Assembly: GCF_041260155.1 (NCBI RefSeq) | Contig: NC_091938.1 | Coordinates: 12,739,428 to 12,803,427 of the forward strand | Direction of reading: 5' to 3' | Source of the DNA: Ptychodera flava | Lineage: Eukaryota; Hemichordata; Enteropneusta; Ptychoderidae | DNA length: 64,000 bases | Part shown: positions 25,859-38,140 of the stretch, piece after piece | Layout of the letters: the number at the start of each line of letters is the position of its first letter | Position numbering within the stretch: position 1 is the first letter of the stretch | Notes under the pieces: generated by a model | What the model saw: only the letters and a program-made list of their open reading frames with translations | Told to the model about the DNA's origin: nothing | Databases searched by the model: none | Program-made: the position numbers and the translations under genes

Positions 25859-27280
25859 GGGAACCTTCAGTTATTATGAAGAGTTGGGCCGGAGGAAATT
25901 GAGGGCGGGCATCACGTAAAATGTGACCACCGATGCCCTTTCTAAAGTGTGACCCTTCCCTCCCTCCTCCCTCCAGATTCAAAAGTTGAAATGTGAGTAT
26001 AACCTTCATTGATAGCACTACTGACTTTGTTATATTACAAGCAATGATATTAAAGGGATATTTGCTGAACTTTTGATCATACTTCTCGTTTTCTTGTTGT
26101 GTATATCAAATGCTATTTCCTGCCCAACTCCCTATAGCATGTTAGTGTGCCAAGTATTCTGCTTGTCGACAAAGCCCATACACGTGTAATGACTGTTGTT
26201 ATTGTCGACAATTGAATTCTAGTCCGTACTTGAATTCAAGTATCAACGATAACAATGATGACTGTACAAATATAGGATGTGTTAATAATCTAAGGGACTG
26301 GACAGAAATTCAAGGGCGGAAGGCCGGTGCTTTTTTGGGGTGGGTCTCAATTTTTCGGGCGAGCATTTTTGAAGGGTCATGAAATTTCACGCATGCCTTG
26401 AGGGCACCATTTCTTGGACAACCACTAGAAGCCAGGATGTAGTGCTTTATTCACACATAATGAATCATAATACATGGGAATCTATTAGGTAAACTATTAA
26501 CAATTTTCCCAAACAAAAGTTAGCTTTATCTGTACTTTTATATATGTTCGATAATTTATGTAAACGTACTTTGCTTAGAATGGCAGGTAAAAAGTGCATG
26601 TGAGTACAAGAAATTTGATTTTTGGATTTTATCAAAAATTGTGAATCACTATACATGGGATTCTATGAGAAGACTATGAACATTTTTTCCAATATAAAAC
26701 TAGTAATATTCGTTCATTTATAGACGTTGGATAATTGACATGAATGTACTTGATCAGAATAGGATGATTACAAGTGCATATGTGTACAAAAAATTTGATT
26801 TTGGAATTTCACCGAAAATGTGAATCCTCTATACAAGGAAGTTTATGACAAAACTATGAACATTTTTTCCAATATAAAATTAGCAATATCTGTCCATTTA
26901 TAGACACTGAATAACTGACATTAATGTACTTGATTAGAATAGGGTCGGTACAAGTGCATGTGTGTACAAGAAATTTGATTTTAGAATTTGACCGAACATA
27001 TGGATCCATTATACATGGGAGTCCATGAGTCCACTTTGAACAATTTGTTCCAATTTAAAATTAGCAAGTGCACATGTTACTACTCATACATGGGAGTCTA
27101 TGGGAAAACTTTGAACAATTCCTTACCGATATAAAACTAGCAATATCTGTACATTTATAGACATTGAATAATTGATATAAATGTACTTAATTAAAATAGG
27201 GTGGTAACAAGTGCATACGTGTACAGAAAATTTGATTTTGGAATTTCCGGCCCACCCCCTCTTAATTACTGAAGGCTCCC
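25859..27280 (-). mobile_element. Long TTA-type element with internal 180-bp repeats
   Basis: A 1422-bp element with inverted ends GGGAACCTTCAGT at the left and ACTGAAGGCTCCC at the right, each followed inward by a GGGCCGG / CCGGCCC block. It is flanked by TTA on the left and TTC on the right, a slightly degraded 3-bp duplication. Subterminal TGTGACC motifs lie near 25921 and 25947. The inside is a tandem array. It is the same element type as 43147-44456 but inverted. A second end-like sequence (GGGACTGGACAG at 26296, AGTCCC at 27289) suggests nesting or a composite. There is no transposase, so it is non-autonomous; TTA duplication and GGG ends resemble PIF/Harbinger-type elements. Confidence 0.72.
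26472..27250. repeat. ~180-bp tandem repeat array inside the TTA element
   Basis: Units start at about 26472, 26651, 26831, 27011 (partial) and 27086. Each begins near TACATGGGAGTCTATG and contains AAATTTGATTTTGGAATTT. The period is close to 180 bp and the copies are diverged. The reverse complement of this unit makes up the array at 43330-44060. Confidence 0.85.
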
Positions 27281-27283
27281 TTC

Positions 27284-30200
27284 AGTCCCTTGCCACTCAC
27301 ATTACCGAGACATGCATGTCCTGTTCAATCAACATCGCCACCGACAAGCCGATAGATTGCAGCTTTTACAAAAATGCGCATCTAGAATCCTTCGAATCGA
27401 AATACGCGAAATACATCTAAGACTATATTTTAAATGACGTGTGTCTCTGTGTGTATGTGTGCATGTTATTCGTTGTCTGAAGAGAATACAATATGTACAG
27501 TGTATGTATGAGTGTAAACAAATACAGCTTATGTTCTTGATTGTTATTCTTCGAATATTCAATTTGAGTATTGATGCCCATTAAATTAAAAAGGCAATAG
27601 TTTGCTTTTTACTGCATTGCCAAAATACAGATTCTCGAGGAGATGAATGTCCTTAAACCAGAGAATAAGTGGAAATTTCAAACGATTTCGCTTCAAACAA
27701 AACGCAAAAGAGACGTGTTACCAACTCCATATTCGACAATTAATTCCACTGTTGATATGATGAATTGATTTCAAAGAGATCAACTGAGATAAACAACTTT
27801 GTTTACAATGTCTCTGAACAGCATCACACCTTTTTATGGATATTTGATAACAGCTGCAAAATATGCAGAAATCATGTGAGACAGTCGTTAATTGAGACGA
27901 TATTTACTTTGGATTTCAAATGTTCTGAGTAGAGTATCAATTATTTTACATTGGCGGAGTTCCATCCGAGGCAGACTATATAAAGACACTTTGTCAAATA
28001 TTGCCATCTCGAACCACTTGTGCTTTGTATTCTTAAAATTAAAGTATAAATCACATTAATTTGTTGTTCTAAGTATATTTTGAGCAACATTATGGACAGC
28101 CCTGAAGATTGCGGATTGCCAAACATTAAATATCATTGCTTTCTCGATAATTGCATATGTTGCAGGTGGCAGTGAGTTGGTAAAAAATCATTTTTTGTGT
28201 TCCCTTTCTGTTTAAAAACAGCGGATGGATTCCAAGATTTGTATTTCCGAAATACTTGTTAACCCTTTTCTAACCCTTTTCACACTGTGTACAGCGGCAT
28301 TCAATATTCAAGGAAAGTAGATAGATTACTCAGAGCAGTGCCTTGTCATTTGCCTGCAGCATGGGTTTCTTAAATGTTAATCTATATACTACTGCCAATT
28401 TTATCAAGTCAAATAGGCCTAATGAAGAAGAAATGATAGCATTATCAAAAAGCAGGTAGAATGCAGCTTTGTTCGACTCTTTTGTAACTAAAGAAACAAT
28501 CTTGCCATTTTATGCTGAAAATCTATCCCAGTGACACTATTGGTCATATATTTTGTATGCAGTTGTATGAAAACAATTTCCGTGCGATATTTCTCAAAAA
28601 GAAAGACAGGGCACAAAATTTATTCCTAACCTGTTCATTGTCCCTTACAACGTATGCAATCATCTAGAAAATTACAACACTCTTAATAGTTTATTGCCCT
28701 GCACCTTCAGAGTTGCCCGGAGTGTTCTACAAATAACACTGAGAACAAATGTAATCTTTACTTGAATTTTAAGAATGAAAAGCACACGCGATTTAAGATG
28801 GCGACAGTCGACTGTTCAAGTGTCTTTACATAATCCAACTGGGGCCATGCAACGCAAATTTAGCATGACTTATACTGTGTTTCGAACATTCTCAATCAAA
28901 ATATCAATTTCGGCTCTTTAGACACCGCCTGGTAACATATATTTTGCACATTTTGCAGCTGTTACCACATATACTTTGAAAAACTGCGATATTATCCAAC
29001 GGCAGGGTAAACATAAGTTATTCATTTCAGTTTATCATCTATAATCCAGTTATCACGTCAATAATAGACTTAATTATGCGAGTTGAATATGTCTTACAAA
29101 GCTAAATAACTGGTGTTTCAACATACTTTAGGAAGCAGAATAAGATCGTGCAATTGATATAAAAAACAAAAATAAAGTAAAAAATCGATGTAAAGATACG
29201 GTTACTGGCCCTCGGAGTTGTCCTCTTTGGGCAATCTGGCGGATGCAGTATGCTAGCAGGATACACTAATGCTCATTCCAAACAGCCGGCACCCCCACTT
29301 ATCAATGAATCTAAATCGTCTCACAGTACATTATCATCTATATAACTATTTAATGGACTGGTAATTTTGTTACCCAGTGTAAGTATATTTATTTGACCAT
29401 TTTTGATGTTGAACTGACACCTCAAGACCATATGGCTTCATTATCCTGTAATTTTGATGCATTTCTCTGATGCTTGTACAGTTCTGTTTGTTAAAACGTG
29501 GTTCTCGTTATATTCCAATACTTGTATATCGATATGACTTCAACTTGTCAATTTTTAGAGTTTTACTTCAGATTACAATTCACTAGACAATGTCAACAAT
29601 AGTGTGCACAATGCCTTATGTCTGCAAGGATGATAATTTGAATTTCAACATGCGTGAGGAGAAAGACAAAAGTTTGCCTTGTCTCGTTAGATGGAGCAAG
29701 TAGCTAACTATTGACATTATTTTATGAAGGTTGGTTGAGCGTCATTTGTCTGTTCGGTGTATGTTTACATGTAGGTGCCTGTAAACCGGTGAACGTAAAC
29801 CTTCACAATTCGCCTCACATATTGTTTTAGTCAGCAAAATACTGTGAAAATAAGTCTTATGCAGATCAAAGTGGCAAGATAAATGTCGAACGACAAGGGA
29901 ATTTCCTAGAAATGGACGTTGAGAGCGACAGAGTCTTCGGGTAAAATGTCGCTTACAACGATTTCTAGTGTGTATCAAATAACACGGCGAGAATTAAAAC
30001 TATGGATATTTGAAAACAGTCAGTTTCGCAGTACACCATTGAAAGATACAATATCGTCAGATAAACATTAATTTGGTAAGTGAATAAGTGAATTATAAAT
30101 CGACGGTAAACAACCATGGCAATTATGACCTTTTTGTAAGATCCTGTCCTTGGCACGATGTTACGGAAATGGTAGTAGCGAGTCGCCTTCATTATCTGCT

Positions 30201-32712
30201 ATTAGCTTTTCGGCCTATGCGGAATTACGCGGAGGGATTATGAATTTGCACCAAATTCCTTTTTGACGAATACAGATGCGGTAATTTCAAAAACCTGTTC
30301 TGATAAGAATATTAAAACGCACCGCGGATATCTCGGGGCAAGCTGTGATTGTATTTTGGCCTTGCGTAACCTGAAACGAAAAAAAATTGTTTTAAAGGTC
30401 AATATTGCGTATGCTTACGATTATCAGGACAGGATATCAGTTGGTTTTCACAGTCAAGGGCATACAGCACCGTCCAAAAGCACTCCCTGTGGCCGAACCC
30501 TGGATTAGAAGCAGTGCAGTCGAAGCCTAGCCGGCGACACTCGGTTGCACATATTGACATGTATGCGCGATGATAGCTCTTCAGAATCACCTGAAAGAAT
30601 CGTGAACTGTCCCCGACAGGTTTGATAATCGATAATCCCTCTTTCGGGTGTCAGATGGTCTCGGTTGTGTCGCTTCAGTGTAAACCAAGGTAAATACTAC
30701 GTAACATATTGAACACCATCGTTTGCGGTCAGACGAATTACATAAAGTTATGCACAGAAAACATGACTTCATGCATTCCCAGTCTGTGGGCATACATACG
30801 AAAGCAGTAGATGAAGTTGTTCCCCATCAACGATTAATGTAATCAGCCAAGCCTCTGATTGGCTCTCCCGTTGGCAATGATACGAGACAGTTTAAAAGCC
30901 AAAGTTTGATATAGACTAAATGGTAAATATTACTTTACTTAAGTATTTTACAAACTTCAAGTGGTTAAAACGTTTGTTAAGTATCAGGCAAACAGTTATA
31001 ACAACACCAACGGCAGACCTTGCCAGCTCTGGAGACGAAAACTAATGTCAGGAACTCAAAATAAATAACAAAATCATGAAAAAGGCAGATGCGCAAAGGC
31101 GACATTGCTCTTATGACAGCATACTGTGAAGGCACTTGACATACGTTTTGCCAAACTAAAGATCTATATTTCACAGACATCCTGGACAAACACCTATTAA
31201 TATCGCCGTCTGAGTTCAAGATCTTAATGGACGGTATTAGAAAAAAAATCGATAAGATTCACGGGCCTAGTGCAACAGGTAGCTTTCCAAGTGTGTGCTG
31301 TGCTAATCCGAGTTTTAAAAGGGTTCCATCGCGGATGGTTGAAGTCTCGTTCACACTCATTTATTATCAACACGTGATCCGTCCTCTATTTACGGTACAC
31401 TTTATATGCGTCAATTGTAAGTATATTTCCTGTGAAACAATCGTAACAGACACGCTGCGACTCCGGTATAGGCAGTACAGCAGGTATGTTTGACGTATTA
31501 CCCAACGCTGTTTGGGATAGAACCTAAAATACGCAAAACGTTCCACGAATTTCCGAATGAAGTTAGACATCATAGAACTAGTGCAACCACCAAATAGCAG
31601 AATAGTAGCATTAATAGCAGAAGTTAATAAAATTTATGTTTACTGGGTAAGTTCGGTCACTTGCCAATCACTTGATGATTCGGGAGGGGGGGGCAACCAA
31701 ATGCAAAAACTGTGCAGTGCTACTGATTTTCCATTCTAGTAAACGTTGTCGAAAGATCACATGCCAAGATGCATTAAATTTACTGGCGACCCAATGACTT
31801 TAATGATTATTGTCCAAATGCAAATCTGACAACGACTCATGAATTAGCTGTGAGTATGAATTGCTCAGATATTGCTTTTTGTGCAAGAATATACAAATTG
31901 CTTGCACATAGAGCTATGTATACCCTTTTTGGTTCATTCTCGTGACAATGAAAGAACTTTATTTTTCTTGAATTTCAAATAATGGAAATGTGATTGCACA
32001 TGCAAAATTGCTTACATTTTAAGATGCTCTCAGTGCGATGAAGCACTTCATCATTTAAGATTGCTGTCTTATCATTACAGAATCACTGACACTGAGCTAA
32101 TCTTCCAAGAGAGACAATAAATTCAGCACATACTGAAAAATAATCTATATTTTGCCAGTATATTTTTATTTATGGCCTCATTTGAAAAGTGATTATTTAA
32201 TATTCAAACATCGTAGTAGACATAGAATTCATTAAATTACTGCTTCAAGCAAACGAACCCGTACCAGCATTATATGTTATTATTTGTAGGTAAAGTACCT
32301 AAACATGCTTGCGGAGAAATGTCAAGCAATTTATCTAGATTATCAAGACTGATACCGACTTGGTTTTGATTGATATGTTTTACTGTGTAGAAGACATTTA
32401 TAAATGGAATGATTGTTTTATTAACTTGTGTCTCCAAATCAAGCTGGGTCAGGTTTGGACAGAATGGATCGGATTACTTCATATTTGTTAGAGCCTCGTT
32501 CTCAAAACTGAATTACAGACATAGTTTTTATTACAGAATTGAATTCTGAATACGATGCAGGTAGACGACGGATGGATATGAAGATAACATACGCTACACG
32601 AATTGTAATGCTAACTTGTGTTGTTTCCAAGTCGTTGTTTCATGCCCAAGTATTGCATCGAAAATATCGACTGCATTGTAACGATTACTGGTGCTTTGTA
32701 AGATAGCCTGTA
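27284..32712. other. Gene-free stretch
   Basis: About 5.4 kb without a convincing gene. Short frames (for example 30263-30508, 31227-31493) carry no recognisable domain. No clear element boundary was found, although older repeats may be present. Confidence 0.45.
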
Positions 32713-33282
32713 TCACAGGCGACCCAATAGGTTCTGAGTTTTTCACACTGTTTTCTCTATCATTTTCTCTTCTTTCTTCATGCTCTGAATGATCGGAATA
32801 AATAAAATAAATGGTTTATATAACCTAACCTAGCCTCTGTGACTCTTTATTTATTTACACTCCATTACAAGGATATATATCTCTCATACACACATGCTGT
32901 AATTAACTAGTCAACACAACTAATTATGCTAATCCGTGGACTTATCAGGGATTTTACGGATTGGTCAACATCGCGAAAGATAGGAATGGTTACTAAAACG
33001 GGCCCCTTTTCATTAACATCACTATCTTTCCGACGTTGACCAACCTCTGATAAGTCCACGGATTAGCATAATTAGTTGTGTTGACTAATTAATTACAGCA
33101 TGTGTGTATGAGAGATATACGTCCTTGTAATGGAGTGTAAAATAAATAAAGAGTCACAGAGGCTAGGTAAGGTAATATAAACCATTTATTTTATTTATTC
33201 CGATCATTCAGGGCATGAAGAAAAGGAGAGAAATGATAGAGAAAACAGTGTGAAAAACTCAGAACCCATTGGGTCGCCTGTG
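32713..33282. repeat. 570-bp near-perfect palindrome
   Basis: Arms of about 270 bp run from CACAGGCGACCCAATAGGTT at the left to AACCCATTGGGTCGCCTGTG at the right, with only scattered differences and a small indel. The centre, near 32985-33015, is unpaired. The arms contain AATAAATAAAATAAATGG and GACTCTTTATTTATTTACAC. It is non-coding and looks like a foldback transposon or a recent inverted duplication; no target duplication was found. Confidence 0.9.
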
Positions 33283-36200
33283 CCTGTATGGGGTAAAGGG
33301 GGAAGTGAACGAGAAGTATTCGACGTCGGTCGGGTGGTAAATATAAGCATGGGTATATGATTGAGTATTTTGCCGAGCAGTTTAGACTGTAAGGTCTTCG
33401 CTAGGTGACTGGGTGCCATACGTTGTGAGTTTGAATCCGATCAAAACTTTACTGAATTCTAATATAAAAAGACCGTCCACTGCTTCAACCCATTCAGTCA
33501 CAACCGCACTGTTTGATGTTGAAGGGTTTCTTATTCATTGATCACAAGTAGAACTTGCAACCTTGTAGTTACATTCACACGTAGGAGTGATCGACATAAA
33601 ACGCTGGCGATGTGACTCGATAACAGACTGTAGTAAAAATCAGCTCTATCATTGACATCTTAATAACTTTATCTGGTTATGTCTTATTCGGAGTGTCATA
33701 TTTTAATCCTTGCACGTAAAATCTTTCATTGTCTAGAAATCAATATGCTCAGACGATCGCTTTCAATATTAATGCACTAGCACTGAATAGAAAAGTGAGT
33801 AACAATCGCTGTTTGTATGTTTCAGCAAAACACTTTCATCACTGAAAAAACTAGTGGCTGTGAGTAGAATGTTTCAATCTGTAAAACCTTATCAATCGCG
33901 CCTGATAACCGAATTCTCCACCACGTGTTGTAGTTTATTGTCTCTCTGTAATGCAGGTGCGTGATAAATATCTTCATGTACGTTTTTAGGGTCTTAAATG
34001 GCTACATCTGTTAAAATGCGTCAAACTATACATGTTGTAATTCTTTCCATAAAATTTATAGTAACAGGTATGAAACTTGGTGTTATAGTGTTTAACGACA
34101 ACCGTGAAAAGTTGAAACAATTATTATGTTTTCATTTCCCTTTCTGATTATTCTCATAGGCAAGCCATCTTGCTCACTGTCAGGTTTATCTGTGATCTAC
34201 TACACACTTATATTCCATCATTTCCCCACAATCATTGGAACGCGGTGAATTGGCCACATTTACGCCAATCTAGGCCAATCCACCATGTCAGTAAAAATGA
34301 TTTGCCAAAGTGCAAACAGTTTGAAATTGGACACAATAGGAATCACCAGTGTCTGCAAACGCATAGCGTAAGTGTATATCTGGATTTTGATGTTCCTAGT
34401 AACTGTCCACCCCTCGTGTAACCAATAAACTCAAAGATTAGGAGAGATTGAACATGTATTGAATCAGCTATGCTTTACTAAAAAAATTGAAAACATATCT
34501 AATGCAGGGGAATGAGTGTGATCACTTAGCGGATCAATCCACACAGTATTAAGCCAACTACTTATGTTGTGTGTTATCATAGCGCGGAGAGATTCATACA
34601 CCTACTATCTGCATCCGCTCACAATTCAGTATCTGCAGTGCCCCGCGGATGTAGTGCTAGGTACTTTAATTTCGTGAATACGGTCCCAGTTTATCCTTAT
34701 TAAAGGAGGGGATCATTGCGTTTGCTCACCAATGAACAGTTTGCTTGGGGATATCTCAGATCAGTTTTATCCATTTCACAGGTTACGTTCAATGGGGACA
34801 GGTACGGGCAGTAAAGTTTGAAAATTGTCTTGCACTTTGGCTAGTTTGTCTCCAAAATAGTTTACAATGAATGATGAGCAGCATACTGAATCGAAGGGCC
34901 CGTCCACTCAGCACAGTCCAGGCAGCACAGCACACCGAACACCGGCCCGTCAAAGGAAACCCGACGATGTCGCCAAGTTAGAAGTATTAAATGCAGACAC
35001 ATGCCCATGTTTTCTGGTCATTTTATAATGTCAAAATTATATAAATGAACACGGTAACTCATTAGAATGAGTAGGATTATCAGACAACTAGGGGGTCTAC
35101 GAGGGAGCCCCGGTAGTCAAAGTTCAAAAACAATGTTTTATTTTGTTATTTTACATACATCGATAGCATTTTCGTGAAGCGATTATGTTTTCCGGAGAAA
35201 TGTTGGACATGTTGGAACTGGTGTCACCGGTCAGAACACAATGCGCACGCTGTACGCAATATGAGTTGATGCTGTTTACAATTCGGACGTGTTATGTCTT
35301 TAACATGTTCCATCATGATGATGTTGTGTTTGATGAATTTGGCACCTGTCCACCCCAGTACACTAATAACGTTTTAATATCATGCAGTTTCGTTGAGCTT
35401 CACTAACACAGTTCGCGCGCAAATTTACACACTGCAGGCAACATGATACTCGGTTAAATATATAGTAAAGCCGCGACTCATCCGGACGTGGTTGTGCATC
35501 GCATCGTAAATAATAAAATGCCTATGTTAAAAACATCTCTGCCAGCAGCATGCTACTTCCATTTTTGGGAAACAACAGTACATAGTCCGATACATCTGCA
35601 TTCGTTGTCAGGAAAGAGCTGATTACACCTTCAGCTTCAAGATCAATCAAAGCACACGTTGACACCCAGGGAGGAAATGGTCCATTAACAGGTTATGCCT
35701 GGAAATGGTTGACGAGGCCTGCTGTTTCGGTGTGCAACATATCGTTTCCCATTTCACTGACCGGAAATTCACCAGAGGGGTACTTGTGACAGTTGGAACA
35801 GCCTATTTGACCAATCAATGACCAGGCTTATTACTAGTTTTGGTGTCAAGTTCAAAATCAATGCATACATATTGATATTCACACCTTGATATCACAGATT
35901 ATACCTCATTTGCATAAACAGCAATCATGAATCGGTATGGGAAAATTTCGTCATGTAGAGATTTTTTAAACGTTTTAATTTGCGGTTTGAAGAAATACAT
36001 ATGTCCAAGTCTGTTGGATACAATCATCAAGCGCTTCTCTCCTAATTCCAATCAGCTCATTTTGAGATCGCTCGTGAAAAATTCTGAGGTCAAATATATG
36101 GTAGCAAAACACGCTGGACATACAGTGTTTGTAAAGGGATTATTTTTTCTGTCTGTCGTCCAAACTCGCCCATTTTACAGTGATGTCGACGTCCTTCATG

Positions 36201-37327
36201 TGTTGCACACCAGTTAGACAGCAGGTGGCGTGCTTTTCATAGACAGCTACATGGTTTTACCCACGGCACCTCCACAATTTACCACAGTCCGGAAAGACTG
36301 TGAGTGTATAAAGGCGAGCGAGAGACATAACAATGATTCGTTCCAAGAAAACTACATTCGACTTGTCAGCATTCAACATGAAGAATGAATTAACTGCTGA
36401 CATATGATAAAGATGCATGACGAATGAATGTATTCAAGAACGAATAAACGACAGAAAAGACGAATGGAACATTCAGTATTTTCTCGATCAATTCGAGCTC
36501 ACCTTTGGCAGAAATCGGCGATTTAAACCACTCGGCTAATTCTTCCCTCTGAAAAGAGGTGGTTCAATAATATTTACTGCAAATGAGCTCAAACTCGATG
36601 TTTTATTTGTTTTACACATTGGTCAGTCAGTAATATAACCTTTGAGAACATCGCCAAGATTCATAATAACGGGACCTGTTATTTTTTTTGAACAAACATC
36701 CACGAATTGTTTCTCTGCCTTTCACTGCATAAGTATAAGGCGAAAGCGATCATAGTCGGCCAAGAAATCTCACTAAGTTGCAAAACGTGAGTACTGCCAC
36801 GGCAGTAAATGTAACCTACCGACGACTGTGTCATTCAAAGCTCTTGGGCGAGTGACTAGGACTCGATGTCAAAGAGACTGCCACGCGTTCAGCCAATTAA
36901 AAATGTCAAAGAAAACGTTACATTAGGAAGGCAGGCTATCGCGGTTCAACAGTGTTCATAGCAATACATAACATGATGTCGTTACACTCTGTAAGGTTGT
37001 ACACGGAATAATTAAAACTCACCTTGTGGTTTTCGAAATGGATGACACGTTCACGGACGGAAGCATCGATAAGTACATCGTGCATACGTCTGCTCGACAA
37101 AATGGCCACGTAGTTCATTTCCGCTATTAACGCCTTTATTTCTCGGAAACCCAGATCACTTGAACTCAAAACACTTGAATTGACATATTTATGAATGTAA
37201 TTGACAAGAACACCATAAAACTTGACAGATAGGCACGTATGACGCTGTCAATGAGATTCTCATACCTCAATACGTTTGTGATACATGCTTCACTCCTCCC
37301 CCAACACACACACATATGCTTAATATG

Positions 37328-37329
<2 letters not shown>
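33283..37329. other. Gene-free stretch
   Basis: About 4 kb. Frames at 34170-34421, 35185-35406 and 35927-36217 were examined and show no known domain. Nothing else recognised. Confidence 0.45.
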
Positions 37330-37396
<67 letters not shown>

Positions 37397-37438
37397 GCTA
37401 ATATGCTTTTAATATATATATATATATTATTATTATTA

Positions 37439-37472
<34 letters not shown>

Positions 37473-37502
37473 TTATTATTATTATTATATATATTATTAT
37501 AT
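37330..37502. repeat. (AT)n and (ATT)n microsatellites
   Basis: About 62 bp of AT repeat, a short spacer, then about 90 bp of mixed TAT/ATT repeat. Confidence 0.97.
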
Positions 37503-38136
37503 ATCCAGCTAGCCAATCGGAAGGCCCAGAAAAAGACAAGAACCGAAACAGGGCACATAGTATCCAACAAATAGAATGACAAAGAAACCGGACAAATATC
37601 CTATAAGAAGAATTCGACCAGAACAGAATAAACAAGCTTGCTTTCTCGCATACTTTTAAAATGTACAATGAGATTATATTTACACAAGAAAGTGGTTTAT
37701 GAAAAATTTCATCAATATTTTTTAAAAAGAAAACATCGCCGTAGTATTTTTTATAAATATTTCTGTCGGAAGATTATGTTTAAAAAATAAGAAAAGTGTA
37801 CCATCGTTAAACTTACAATTACACAAAAATTATCCGGAACCTGAAACCCGATCCCAACTTAAAAATGATGAAACTTTCATCAAAAGGACAACAGCCGTGA
37901 AATTAGCCAAATTTTGGATGGATTATGATATCTCTCGGAATCCTCACACAAGTCAAAGAAATCGTTTTTAAATCTTCAAAATAGAAAAAAAAAACAGACA
38001 TGAATTCACCTTTACAAATATGTATAACACCACTTTATGATTGGACATAAGTCTTCCTTCTCTTTCACTTTTTGCTTTTTAAGCCAAGATCAAACAAGTT
38101 AAAGCCCAATGGCAGGATGAGGCACCCATCACCCAA
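37503..38136. other. Gene-free stretch
   Basis: AT-rich; nothing recognised before the TTAA-flanked element. Confidence 0.5.
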
Positions 38137-38140
38137 TTAA

